Of a stretch of DNA of 64,000 nt, positions 45,301 to 49,962 are shown piece by piece. A program made the position numbers and the translations under genes. Each line of letters starts with the position of its first letter. Position 1 is the first letter of the stretch. The notes under the pieces were generated by a model, which did not search any database, had not been told where the DNA came from, and saw only the letters and a list, made by a program, of their open reading frames with translations. The stretch is from Arctopsyche grandis (lineage: Eukaryota > Arthropoda > Insecta > Trichoptera > Hydropsychidae), in contig NC_135357.1 of NCBI RefSeq assembly GCF_051622035.1, positions 34,251,191 to 34,315,190 of the forward strand, written 5' to 3'.

Positions 45301-46428
45301 ATATTGTATATATGTATGTAAGATATTAATGAAATTAGTTACCAACGATTCAGAGTTTATACGATGAAATTAACTACATTTAAATATATTAATACATTAG
45401 AATGTATTTCATCTTAATCAATGCTATAGATAATTTTGCAATGTTGGAAATAGATAATAGCATATATGGTGAATATAAAAATTATTATTTGTTTGTCAGT
45501 TTGCAAATCTATAGTTTAAATTGAGAATCACCAATTTTAACGTACATTCATGGTACTTCTACTACAACATTCTCTAGAAAGATTCTTATTATACTTTATT
45601 TTTCGACTTTTGCCCACTCGATCAACCGAAACTAGATCACAAATCCTTTTATTTGCCATATTGGTTATTATTACACTCATTTTATCGGTTGCGATATTGA
45701 AACAACACACGGTTTATCTAACTTCGATCGGTTATTCTAGAATACATATTCGAAGTCAACATTATTATAACACCAATCAAATTTCCACACATATGCCGTC
45801 GTAAACACCCCTCCGATTATATGTATTACTTAACAATCATTTATTTATTTACCAAATCCTATTCACAAGATGTTGATTCTTTTTGTCGTGCATACGACAA
45901 TGACACCGCTCAGCACGAACAATCTAATAGGTCACTAAACGAGATATCGAAAATATTCTTAAATATATTATTTTTAACTATTTAAAAAATACAACAGTAG
46001 CCTTGAAGTTCCAAATTAAATATATTTAAAAAATATACATATATATGTTCCTCTTTAGATTGTGCATCGTTTGATGTATTTCTAATATTTTTTTATAAAA
46101 ACAATAACAACATATTTTAAACAACTGCGACATACAAGCATGTTAAATAAATGCAACGTTTCCTTTATTTTTCAAATAAATATATTTTTATTCGATTCAT
46201 TTATGTTCGACACAATCCTTTTTTTGTGTCAATTTATTATTAGCATGTGAATGTATGTATGTGTGAAAGTCGTAAATGTGCCTTTTATTGCTTTAACAAT
46301 CACATCAGATTATTCTTAGACATTACGTGAGTATTTGTGTTTAATATTTAAATTATTTATTTACCTTTCAATTCGGCGAGCGACAGCAAAGCTGCGAAGA
46401 GGAACGTCGACAGGGCGATTCTTCTCAT
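21232..46428 (-). CDS. Pacifastin-like serine-protease-inhibitor gene, long isoform (15 exons, 713 aa, 15 domains)
   Basis: Assembled by splice sites: 46365-46428, 32811-32848, 28234-28641, 24958-25096, then eleven exons down to 21232. Every junction has GT/AG and the phases close (64+38 nt to phase 0; 139 nt ends phase 1; 135-138-nt exons keep it; the last 125 nt ends in TAG). Exon 1 encodes a signal peptide. Each domain shows the six-Cys pacifastin pattern CxPGxxFxxDCNxCxCxxxGxxAxCTxxxC, with the reactive bond after the residue following CT (Arg, Lys or Leu). Family knowledge: small secreted, tight inhibitors of trypsin- or chymotrypsin-like proteases acting in haemolymph, moulting and melanisation. 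Most single-domain exons end in REKR, so furin cleavage into separate inhibitors is likely. Two domains lose or change that site. Introns are crowded with transposons. The 13.5-kb first intron is unusually long for the exon sizes. Transcript structure is inference. Confidence 0.82.
21479..21610 (-). CDS. Pacifastin exon 14, Arg-type domain
   Basis: Reads [18 protein letters not shown], then [10 protein letters not shown] and CTRRAC, and ends PREKR before donor GTACTT. P1 is Arg (trypsin-like target). An Arg-Glu-Lys-Arg furin site separates it from exon 15. Confidence 0.85.
21687..21824 (-). CDS. Pacifastin exon 13, Arg-type domain
   Basis: Same [15 protein letters not shown] start, [16 protein letters not shown], ending PRERRSI; the basic site is RERR. 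The acceptor is the less common TTTAAG. It pairs with exon 9 in the duplicated four-exon block. Confidence 0.83.
21902..22036 (-). CDS. Pacifastin exon 12, Leu-type domain
   Basis: Reads [34 protein letters not shown], ending PREKRAI. P1 is Leu. It is the paralogue of exon 8, from which it differs by having an intact REKR. Confidence 0.83.
22239..22847. mobile_element. 609-bp insertion in one copy of a duplicated intron, with 6-bp target duplication
   Basis: The paralogous intron near 23870-23900 runs straight from GATAAAATAAACT into the ATTTCCAATACCAG region. Here the same junction is split, with ACTCTA on both sides (22233-22238 and 22848-22853). The insert starts TGTTCAGACC and ends GGCGTCTGTAC, a weak inverted match. 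It is much more GC-rich than its surroundings and holds a C-rich run and AGAGAGGGAGACAGAGAG. No open frame of known family was seen. The class is unknown; a short TIR element or retro-derived insert is possible. Confidence 0.75.
22914..23051 (-). CDS. Pacifastin exon 11, Arg-type domain
   Basis: Reads [34 protein letters not shown], ending REKRET. P1 is Arg. It corresponds to exon 7, 1031 bases away, in the duplicated block. Confidence 0.83.
23141..23278 (-). CDS. Pacifastin exon 10, Arg-type domain
   Basis: Reads [34 protein letters not shown], ending PREKRSI. Nearly identical to exons 5 and 6. Confidence 0.85.
23348..23485 (-). CDS. Pacifastin exon 9, Arg-type domain
   Basis: Reads [34 protein letters not shown], ending PIEKRAI. 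The furin Arg at P4 is replaced by Ile, leaving a dibasic KR that may be cut less well. The donor is GTTTTT, weaker than its neighbours. Confidence 0.83.
23562..23696 (-). CDS. Pacifastin exon 8, Leu-type domain with lost cleavage site
   Basis: Reads [34 protein letters not shown], ending PPKNQAI. P1 is Leu. The REKR of its paralogue exon 12 has become KNQ, so this domain should stay joined to exon 9 as a two-headed inhibitor (inference). Confidence 0.83.
23945..24082 (-). CDS. Pacifastin exon 7, Arg-type domain
   Basis: Reads [34 protein letters not shown], ending REKRET. Paralogue of exon 11. Confidence 0.83.
24172..24309 (-). CDS. Pacifastin exon 6, Arg-type domain
   Basis: Reads [34 protein letters not shown], ending PREKRSI. 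Together with its intron it repeats exon 5 at an exact 227-bp offset with almost no difference. Confidence 0.85.
24399..24536 (-). CDS. Pacifastin exon 5, Arg-type domain
   Basis: Reads [34 protein letters not shown], ending PREKRSI. First of the REKR-separated single-domain series. Confidence 0.85.
24690..24830 (-). pseudogene. Decayed pacifastin exon in the intron
   Basis: The minus strand reads [14 protein letters not shown], then CSRKTC and HEKRDQ. It keeps the second half of the domain and even a KR site, but lacks the first Cys and has a stop upstream. No good acceptor was found. Splicing exon 4B directly to exon 5 keeps the frame, so this relic is probably skipped. Confidence 0.7.
24958..25096 (-). 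CDS. Pacifastin exon 4B, entry to the long isoform
   Basis: After acceptor TTTTAAAG it reads [34 protein letters not shown], and ends in TRKR before donor GTTAGT. It starts in phase 0, the same phase as alternative exon 4A, so exon 3 can join either. P1 is Arg. Confidence 0.78.
25097..26142 (-). other. Intron / 3'UTR of the short isoform
   Basis: AT-rich with no gene seen on either strand. It contains an AATAAA (complement at 25969-25974) about 170 bases after the exon 4A stop, a likely poly(A) signal for the short isoform. I looked for a separate start or signal-peptide exon for the downstream domains and found none. Confidence 0.5.
26143..26451 (-). CDS. Pacifastin exon 4A, alternative terminal exon (two domains, stop)
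   Basis: After acceptor CTTCCAG it reads [19 protein letters not shown], a domain ending CTKNKC, the linker [15 protein letters not shown] and a second domain ending CTKRKC, then TAA. The length of 309 nt starts in phase 0. Joined to exons 1-3 it gives a 272-residue protein with five domains, all Lys- or Arg-type and without REKR sites. Use of this exon excludes exons 4B-15. Confidence 0.82.
   Translation of the reverse strand, partial: GRHVRVSRRAVPPKFDPSGDGGALSRVCDPEKTFRMECNTCVCSLDGTGYSCTKNKCPEFDATGDGGALTKVCTPEHKFKQGCNNCECNLDGTDYVCTKRKC
26452..27824. other. Intron 3, unidentified sequence
   Basis: Mostly AT-rich. A less AT-rich block at about 26900-27350 and a CA microsatellite at about 27790-27812 stand out, but no family was recognised. 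Short open frames here do not agree with any neighbour and lack known motifs. Confidence 0.45.
27825..28184 (+). mobile_element. Solo LTR (LTR retrotransposon), copy 1
   Basis: Begins TGTTACGTATAC and ends CCCTTACGCAACA, flanked on both sides by ATAT (27821-27824 and 28185-28188). Relatives at 35298-35741 and 42435-42872 share the body and the same 4-bp flank. AATAAATGCTGTGA near the 3' end is a likely poly(A) region. No internal gag/pol remains, so it is a recombination product of a Ty3-gypsy-like element (inference from TG..CA ends and 4-bp duplication). Confidence 0.85.
28234..28641 (-). CDS. Pacifastin exon 3, three domains shared by both isoforms
   Basis: After acceptor GTTACAG it reads [18 protein letters not shown]. 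It holds three domains ending CTKQKC, CTKQKC and CTRKVC, joined by [19 protein letters not shown] linkers, and ends PPKRN at a strong GTAAGT donor. 408 nt, phase 0 at both ends. All P1 residues are basic (Lys, Lys, Arg), so trypsin-like proteases are the expected targets. No dibasic furin site lies between the domains, so they should remain one chain. Confidence 0.9.
28994..29368. mobile_element. Fold-back hAT-like MITE with 8-bp duplication
   Basis: TTTAAAAT flanks it on both sides (28986-28993, 29369-29376). Inside, about 170-bp arms are inverted copies (ATGCACGAAAAACCAAATAT, then the CAACAGGAACAAGAGGAAC word, and their complements), with ends GGGTGCACC and GGGGTCTACCCC. The transcript would fold into a long hairpin. 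A single arm recurs at about 33645-33790. No coding capacity; the open frames on both strands are mirror readings of the arms. Confidence 0.8.
29472..29904 (+). mobile_element. PIF/Harbinger-like element with about 60-bp inverted ends
   Basis: The left end GGTCTGACCGCACTATGCG and the complement of the right end agree over roughly 60 bp. The flanks are TAA on the left and TTT on the right, near the TWA duplication usual for Harbinger. An internal 40-residue piece starting at about 29578 reads [18 protein letters not shown] and later [16 protein letters not shown]. It resembles the start of Harbinger nucleases/Myb-like partner (RLWVHP...R...GE). The rest of the transposase is absent. Confidence 0.72.
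30150..30600 (+). mobile_element. 3' end of an RTE-type LINE (ORF2 C-terminus)
   Basis: The frame at 30211-30585 reads [34 protein letters not shown] and [14 protein letters not shown], and ends AFIQQW. This is the well-known C-terminal region of insect RTE-like reverse-transcriptase proteins (AMER..LG, WAGHIAR, GRP..RW). It is followed by a short TGATGATGATGA tail, typical of that group. 5'-truncated; no RT core is present. Confidence 0.82.
30605..31470. other. AT-rich stretch with repeat copy at 31030-31240
   Basis: 31030-31240 is the second copy of the dispersed repeat at 6770-7000. The rest shows no gene. Words TTTAAATTTAACTATATGAT repeat around 30800-30850. Confidence 0.6.
31471..31547 (+). 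CDS. Orphan first exon of a THAP-domain protein
   Basis: ATG at 31471 opens [20 protein letters not shown] followed by GITYHK and donor GTAAGA. This is the start of a THAP zinc finger (Met-Pro-x-Cys-x4-Cys, later C-x-H), the DNA-binding domain of THAP proteins and P-element-like transposases. The second half (Cys..His, AVPTIF-type end) should be on the next exon, but I could not find it in the following kilobases. It may be a gene interrupted by mobile elements, a solo exon carried by an element, or a gene whose next exon is beyond the repeats. Confidence 0.55.
31548..32810. other. Intron sequence, no further genes recognised
   Basis: Lies in the pacifastin gene's second intron and downstream of the THAP exon. 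About 32104-32150 (GGTGCCAGAACGCCGTTCCA) matches 56452-56475, a fragment of a dispersed element. Otherwise nothing identified. Confidence 0.5.
32811..32848 (-). CDS. Pacifastin exon 2, 38-nt micro-exon
   Basis: Flanked by TTTCAG and GTATGT. With the last base of exon 1 it reads [13 protein letters not shown], an acidic stretch that directly follows the signal peptide, and ends in phase 0 ready for exon 3. Both splice sites are strong and the phases match on each side, which is the main evidence that this tiny exon is real. Confidence 0.78.
32849..33640. other. Start of the 13.5-kb first intron, nothing recognised
   Basis: AT-rich. No gene, RNA or repeat with a second copy in the window was found here. 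Confidence 0.45.
33645..33790. repeat. Single arm of the fold-back MITE of 28994-29368
   Basis: Contains GATCGAAAATCGAAAGATC, ATGGTAAACGGTACATAC and CAACAGGAACAAGAGGAAC in the same order as one arm of the complete element, but the second arm is missing. It lies directly before the hAT remnant. Confidence 0.75.
33791..34433 (+). mobile_element. 5'-truncated hAT element with intact right end
   Basis: Codes in broken frames for hAT transposase pieces. 34039-34326 is open and includes [20 protein letters not shown] followed by SDERNKL, the dimerisation domain. The right end TATGGCAACCCTA at 34421-34433 is identical to that of the element at 216-1439. No left end exists; the fold-back arm lies there instead. 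The two hAT copies belong to one family but differ at many residues. Confidence 0.85.
35298..35741 (+). mobile_element. Solo LTR, copy 2
   Basis: TGTTACGTACGCC start, CCCTACGCAACG end, ATAT on both sides (35294-35297, 35742-35745). Contains an internal tandem duplication of GGATTAACTAAGTGCTTGCA (about 35370-35440). Shares the TCAATAAATGCTGTGA and TTGGATCCTCCACCCACC words with copies 1 and 3. Confidence 0.85.
36166..36434. mobile_element. Hairpin MITE, MULE-like, copy M1
   Basis: Starts GGTTCGGTGATTACTAGTCA and ends with the related inverted sequence ...TAGTCCGTTTACC. The flanks are the 9-bp direct repeat AACAGCCTG (36157-36165, 36435-36443). Internally it is almost a perfect palindrome built from (T/A)CTGGTCAC-like words. 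A 9-bp duplication is typical of Mutator-like elements. Confidence 0.85.
36483..37284. other. Unassigned stretch with GC-richer part
   Basis: 36530-36690 is clearly GC-richer and includes an ATGGCGGCTGAGGGG start that stays open for only 31 codons. No family recognised. A TCAAGGTCA word (36796-36804) matches a nuclear-receptor half-site but may be chance. Confidence 0.4.
37285..37711. mobile_element. Decayed hAT-like MITE related to 38590-38852
   Basis: TTACACCCAATGGCGCCCTC near its start and CCCCCCCTAAAACCGGTACTG at its end match the bounded element at 38590-38852. The terminal bases on the left are lost, and no target duplication is evident. Confidence 0.65.
37775..38545. mobile_element. 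hAT-like element with 8-bp duplication, host of MITE M2
   Basis: CAGGGCCACTCTAAAGGGTG at the left and the complement of CTACCCTTAGAGAGGCCCTG at the right are inverted repeats. The flanks TCTATAGA and TGTATAGA match 7 of 8. No transposase coding was seen. A MULE-like MITE (37862-38057) is inserted within it. Confidence 0.75.
37862..38057. mobile_element. MULE-like MITE, copy M2
   Basis: Starts GGTTCGGTGATTACTGGTCA, ends GTCCAATTACC, flanked by the 9-bp repeat AACAAAAAT (37853-37861, 38058-38066). The internal sequence is unique rather than palindromic and is shared with M3 at 57674-57877 in opposite orientation. Confidence 0.85.
38590..38852. mobile_element. hAT-like MITE with 8-bp duplication
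   Basis: TAGTGTCGGCCTTACACCC at the left and the complement of GGTTTTAGGGGGGG-type right end ...AACCGGCACTG form imperfect inverted repeats. TATGTAGT flanks both sides (38582-38589, 38853-38860). The interior is rich in GGCGCC and CCCTCGGGC words. Confidence 0.78.
38861..39917. other. Intronic, nothing recognised
   Basis: AT-rich. Near 39765-39850 two inverted words (GACACGACACA / TGTGTCGTGTC, and TTGCGTCAATGTGC / GCAACATTGACG) suggest a small unrecognised MITE end. No gene found. Confidence 0.45.
39918..40600 (+). mobile_element. Decayed hAT (ZMYM/Kiri-like) fragment
   Basis: CAGTGCCGTAGCGAGG at 39918 is a typical hAT terminus, followed by a GGCGCTCGAAGCGAGGGGC word. The frame at 40304-40561 ends in [23 protein letters not shown], matching the VASGERSFSKL motif of the hAT C-terminal domain. 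The right end is not found. Heavily decayed. Confidence 0.68.
40915..41603. repeat. Pyrimidine-rich array of TTTTTTCA-type units
   Basis: Alternating TTTTTTCATTTTTT and TTTTTTCAGTTTTT words, average period about 8 or 16-17 bases, nearly pure pyrimidine on the plus strand for almost 700 bases. Open frames of Phe/His/Ser run across it but are artefacts. Confidence 0.95.
41604..41905. repeat. GC-rich minisatellite inside the Helitron
   Basis: Variants of GGGGTGCCGGAGGCGTCGG and GCGCTGGGGGCGAAGCCCCC repeat with a period near 57 or its parts. GC content far exceeds any other stretch of the window. GCCCCCGGGG-type words are self-complementary. Codes Gly/Ala/Pro-rich frames on both strands without family resemblance. 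Confidence 0.9.
42266..43080. repeat. Tandem duplicate unit B (contains solo LTR copy 3)
   Basis: Aligns with unit A from ATCAATATTTACGAAAAATA through the C-rich run, the AGAGAAGAATA word, then (after the LTR) ACTTAATAATGGAGTATTTT to TAGTAAAA. The LTR sits at the same base position where unit A has the Helitron. Confidence 0.8.
42435..42872 (+). mobile_element. Solo LTR, copy 3
   Basis: TGTTACGTATACT start, CCCCTACGCAACA end, ATAT on both sides (42431-42434, 42873-42876). The empty site in unit A confirms that exactly one ATAT was duplicated. It shares the AATAAATGCTGTGA and GGATCCTCCACCCACC words with copies 1 and 2. Confidence 0.88.
43081..44217. other. Intronic, nothing recognised
   Basis: AT-rich with T-runs and a GTAT/ACAT microsatellite near 43670-43690. 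A GCGTGCGCGTGCAC word at 43320 is locally GC-rich. No gene found. Confidence 0.45.
44218..44391. mobile_element. Harbinger-type MITE with TTA duplication
   Basis: GGGCCGGGCCGCACCG at the left and the complement of CGGTGCGGCCCGGCCC at the right are near-perfect inverted repeats, flanked by TTA on both sides (44215-44217, 44392-44394). TTA/TAA duplication with GGGCC ends is the PIF/Harbinger pattern. 174 bp, non-coding. Confidence 0.85.
44402..44831 (+). mobile_element. tRNA-derived SINE, copy S2
   Basis: Head CCAGCAGCGTGGACTAGTG with B box GGTTCGAGTCC, then body words GTCGATCGTTTCC, TATCAAAGTTTGC and GAAACGGTTCC, and tail GGGGTTTACCTGTTAGGC. It ends directly against Helitron-like element H1 copy 44833-45056. 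The A box is weakened by changes. Confidence 0.82.
44833..45056 (+). mobile_element. Helitron-like family H1, copy
   Basis: TCTAATATATAATTTCGAAA start, GAGCGAAGCCGGGTAAAACC with ACTAG end, T after. Followed at once by another copy in the same direction. Confidence 0.68.
45058..45292 (+). mobile_element. Helitron-like family H1, tandem copy
   Basis: Begins AATATATAATTTCGAAAGAG and ends GAGCGAAGCCGGGTAAAACA followed by ACTAG and T. Head-to-tail with the preceding copy, an arrangement reported for rolling-circle elements. Confidence 0.68.
45293..46364. other. Intron 1, 5' part, nothing recognised
   Basis: AT-rich. About 45480-45600 resembles 48650-48760 (TTGTTTGTC, then GGTACTTCT words), a diverged dispersed repeat. 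No gene identified. Confidence 0.45.
46365..46428 (-). CDS. Pacifastin exon 1, start codon and signal peptide
   Basis: ATG at 46426-46428 opens [20 protein letters not shown] and then K, ending in phase 1 before donor GTAAAT. Two Arg followed by a hydrophobic run with small residues near the end is a classic secretory signal. The next exon supplies the GVADD segment, where cleavage is likely. This exon marks the product as secreted. Confidence 0.8.
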
Positions 46429-46935
46429 TGTCGGTTTTTTTTTTCGTAGGTTTGGCAAAAAAAATCCCACTGTTTTTCTATTCTAAAATTATAACCAGCC
46501 TTTGGTGCACCCCACCGTATTTTTTTCGTCGTGTTTTATGTTTGTTTAGTGCGCGAAAAAAATCGTCAAAGTTTGGTCGCGATGGCGCGCGTACTGTTCG
46601 CGCCCACATCGCTCGCGACTATTTTATACGGTGCAATTTACGAACCAGCGATCGTCAGCCTTTTCACAATCGATGTCAACTTTCCGCACAACGGTGAATT
46701 TTCAATTCGGCGAAGTGCTTTTATCGTCCACTGCACAGCTCATCCATATATTTCATTACAACTACCTGGAACTGATTAGCTCTAGGATTCTTATCGTGTC
46801 AATGTTTGTTCAGACTATCGAGAAAAACCAATAGCATGGTTTTGGACAATCGCTTAATTCTCGCGACTAGTATGCAATTTTCTAAAATGAAATTAATTCT
46901 TTTTTACGTAATCGTAATAAGTTAACAACATTTTA
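46429..46935 (-). promoter_or_regulatory. Candidate 5'UTR and promoter of the pacifastin gene
   Basis: On the minus strand TATAAAA (complement at 46622-46628) lies 194 bases upstream of the ATG, followed by locally GC-rich sequence around 46560-46620. A start site near 46595 would give a leader of about 165 bases. The open frames on the opposite strand here lack any known motif. Confidence 0.35.
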
Positions 46936-47297
46936 TCTATATATGTACATATATAAAATTGAATGTATGTTGATTTGTCTGTATGTCTCGTATAGGCTCC
47001 TAAACCACTCAAACAAATACGATGGAACTTTCAGGATTTGTTGTATGCATGTCCGGGAAGATTGTTGTGAAAAAAATCGGGAAAAAACCTCTCAATAATA
47101 CTATTTGTAATTACGATTTTACCGACGCGAAAGTTTGAAGCGCCATTGTGTAGTCAAGAAAATGTTTTTGTTGGTAACCACGTTACCAGTTGGTTTATGA
47201 CGACACGGCGTTGAAGAGACGTTAGTTGAACTGCATCACTTGAAACGGGAATTGCATGCCTTATTCTGGCATTGCAACGCATGCCGGATTCAGCTAG
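46936..47297 (+). mobile_element. Helitron-like family H2, full copy
   Basis: TCTATATATGTACATATATA start, GTCTCGTATAGGCTCCTAAA and GCATGTCCGGGAAGATTGTT inside, and CGCATGCCGGATTCAGCTAG end followed by T. The same words in the opposite direction occur at 58540-58884. Non-autonomous. Confidence 0.75.
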
Positions 47298-47639
47298 TAT
47301 TATAATAAATGTAAGTTGTATTTGGAAAACGTGTTAACAAAATTCGAATGCATTCTCAATGTAGTTAAGAACAATCGAGTACAATTACTATAAAAAAAAA
47401 AATGTCTGATCTGAATCACAAGAAAAGTATTATTTATTTATTTATTTATTTACATATTTTTGTCACAGTGACATTACAGAATAACACGTCACTGTGACCA
47501 GATATATAAGCATACTACATATAAAAATACACATATATGTATTATACATATATAAAGCATAATACAAATCCTATATATAAGAATTGACAGGATATCTATG
47601 TTATAAGTATTTTTTTTATTTTGAAATCATGTTCAAATA
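47298..47639. other. Simple-sequence-rich stretch
   Basis: Contains TTTA repeats at about 47430-47450 and a small inverted repeat (GTCACAGTGAC / GTCACTGTGAC, 47461-47500). No gene. Confidence 0.45.
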
Positions 47640-47863
47640 GTAGTGACATGGTAGGTAGGATGGTTTTTGCCAATGGAGAAACCGCTTCTCTGATAACTCT
47701 GATAGGAAACGATTGACTTGGAGTCACAAATATCCAAGTCTGGCCAGCAGCATTTAAGAATACATTCAAAACAAACTCTTTTCAATCGAGGTCAGCTCAC
47801 CGGATTGAACTCGGTGACCTCTCGGTGCTTAGTATCAACGTAACCACCGAGCCACGCTGCTGG
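47640..47863 (-). mobile_element. tRNA-derived SINE, copy S3 (minus)
   Basis: Complement starts CCAGCAGCGTGGCTCGGTGG and contains family words GGCCAGACTTGG, AGTCAATCGTTTCC and TATCAGAGTTATC. The B box is the complement of GAACTCGGTGACC region. 3' tail not clear. Confidence 0.78.
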
Positions 47864-48454
47864 CTGAAAGTATATATGTATGTATATATGAGCCGCTATA
47901 TTTTAAAGTGGCGAGAGTTCAATTTTTAGTTCCAAAAACACTATTTCAATTTGGCTTAACTCACAAGTTGCTATCACTGCTTTTAATTCGATATGTCCAG
48001 AATCTTGTAAAAGCAGAATAAACTTATTATAAGCCAGTTGTATTTTTAAATATTGTAAAATGCAAAGTATTATATTTAATGTTTTGCGAGTTATTTCTCG
48101 AAATGAAAAAAGGTCACATACAAATATAAAGAAATGAATTAGATATTAAATTCTCATATTCAAAATGATTATAGATTAAAAATGCATTTATAATAATTTA
48201 ATTTTTCCTTTCAGAGGAGATAAATAGAATCACCCCATTTTTTTCTCGATTACAAGACGCGTGCTTTTTTACTCTCTTATTATGTCTTAAAAAATTGAAT
48301 TGCATCGTATATGTACATTAAAGGGTATTTCCAAATTCCAGATTCCACAAATTTAGCCTCTCACATTTATAAATTTGATATCCCAATAAAAAATTGGTTA
48401 ATATTTTTTAAATAGCTATAAAGTGTAACATGTGTTGTGCAACTAATCTTTTAC
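47864..48454. other. Nothing recognised
   Basis: AT-rich, no gene, RNA or repeat identified. Confidence 0.4.
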
Positions 48455-48572
48455 ACGTGGATCAAATATTCTGGAGTGAGTAGTGGTTCCGTGTGGACCT
48501 CCTGAATCGTCGAATAAATGCTGTGAAGCGACTTTGGCCTTTCATTTGGATCCTAAACCCACCCCTACGCAA
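48455..48572 (+). mobile_element. LTR 3' fragment
   Basis: GTTCCGTGTGGACCTCCTGA, AATAAATGCTGTGAAGCGAC and CCACCCCTACGCAACA match, in opposite direction, the start of the LTR-like sequence at 62801-62900. A related but distinct family from solo LTRs 1-3. Confidence 0.7.
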
Positions 48573-49030
48573 CAAAAGTTATTATCAGTAAAAAGCATGT
48601 TGACCAATCACAAGAAATACAGTCAGTATTCATCTACTTATATGAATATTTGTTTGTTTGTCGGTCCGCTACGCAAATCTACAGTTTTTAATTCAGAATC
48701 GCCAAATTTGGTACTTCTGTATCATGATATTCACACTTGGACTATAATCTATGGTGACCATTCGTATTGGTTTTACCAGTACAGTATTGGAATTTGGTTA
48801 TCTGTTCTGCCAGAATCCTTGGGATGAAATAGATTTTTTTATTTTCATAAATGTACATCTATAATTTTTAAGTCCATAAATGTTTTTAATAATTCAAGTA
48901 AAAATTCTTTTGAAAAAAAATATACTGATTTGTCACATAACCTTAAAACATGTAAAATGGTCACCTTACCATAATCTAAAAAAATGTCTGAAAAAGTTAT
49001 ATTTTCAAAGCATTTAGTCTATATACATAT
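48573..49030. other. Nothing recognised apart from a weak repeat
   Basis: 48640-48790 is the diverged relative of 45480-45600. Otherwise AT-rich without features. Confidence 0.4.
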
Positions 49031-49314
49031 ATAATAAAATTATTATTTTGAATAAAACACCAATATTTTTTTTTTACTACCGCCATCTATGTATAAAATG
49101 AATGACTACCAACTGTCACCGAGATTAAAAATGTTCGGACTTGAAAAGCTTCTTAAACGATATTTTATCTCTATCGTAATGGCGGAGGATCCATTTACTT
49201 ATATTGATGACCAAAATGAGCAACATGGCAAAGTATGAAAACGATCGGATAAGAGGCAAACTTTTTCCTGAATTGTAATCGTAAGTGAAACGTAAAGGAG
49301 GTATGTAAAAAATC
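49031..49314. repeat. Unidentified repeat family R, copy
   Basis: CTACCGCCATCTATGTATAA near the start, then ATCGTAATGGCGGAGGATCC, TATTGATGACCAAAATGAGC, GAAAACGATCGGATAAGAGG and GTAATCGTAAGTGAAACGTA. Other copies: 42069-42255, 42873-43075, 53885-54330, 57187-57465. All preserve a short frame MAEDPFTYIDDQNEQ-like or a near version. Confidence 0.75.
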
Positions 49315-49339
49315 AATGTTTGTCTGTCTTTCTGTCTAG

Positions 49340-49762
49340 CCAGCAGCATAGCTTGGACGTTAAGCTTCTGCTTACCGTCAAGAAGGTGCCGGGTTCTATC
49401 CCTGAATGAAAATGAATTTTTCAGAGTATGCTGCTGGTCAGACCTGGATTTGTGACTCCAGGTTGATCGTTTCCTATCAGAGTTTGCCAATTTTCTCTGA
49501 TTTCATTGTTGAAACGGTTCCCGGAAAAAAAATTGGCTAAAAATCCTTCCTACCTACTATGTCACCACTATTTGAAAAATTTGATTGATGTACAATAAAA
49601 ATTTATGTACAATTCATAGATGTCTCGTTAATTTGCGAGTTTTTTCAGTGTCTCGCAATTCAACGACTTATAATAAAAATGCTGTATTTGTATTTGTAAT
49701 TGGCCAGGAAGGCGCATTGGGATTTACCTGTAAGGCCTTCCTGGTATATATGTAAAATAAAA
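49340..49762 (+). mobile_element. tRNA-derived SINE, copy S4 with 3' tail
   Basis: Head CCAGCAGCATAGCTTGGACG, body AGGTTGATCGTTTCCTATCA and GTTGAAACGGTTCC, tail GGCCAGGAAGGCGCATTGGG with inverted partner CCTTCCTGG, ending in TATATGTAAAATAAAA. The most complete copy, about 420 bp. Confidence 0.85.
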
Positions 49763-49784
49763 AATTTAATTAAATTAAAAATTA

Positions 49785-49962
49785 ATCACGGGAACGAGAA
49801 TTGCATGCGTTATTGTGGCAACCATTCAACCGATTGCGATGAAACTTACATGAGTTATTGTGTGCAAGCCCGCGATGGTTTCTGTAAAAAAAATCGCCTT
49901 AAAACGGGAACGGGAATTGCATGCGCTATTGTGGCATTGCAACGTATGCCGAGTTCAACTAG
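49785..49962 (+). mobile_element. Helitron-like family H2, 3' part
   Basis: Two tandem versions of GGGAACG(A/G)GAATTGCATGCG, then GGCATTGCAACGTATGCCGA and TTCAACTAG with T after. The 5' half is missing. Confidence 0.7.

Noticed and set aside
46335..46834. Plus-strand frames of up to 120 aa near the pacifastin first exon
   Set aside because: They overlap the signal-peptide exon on the other strand and show no known domain.
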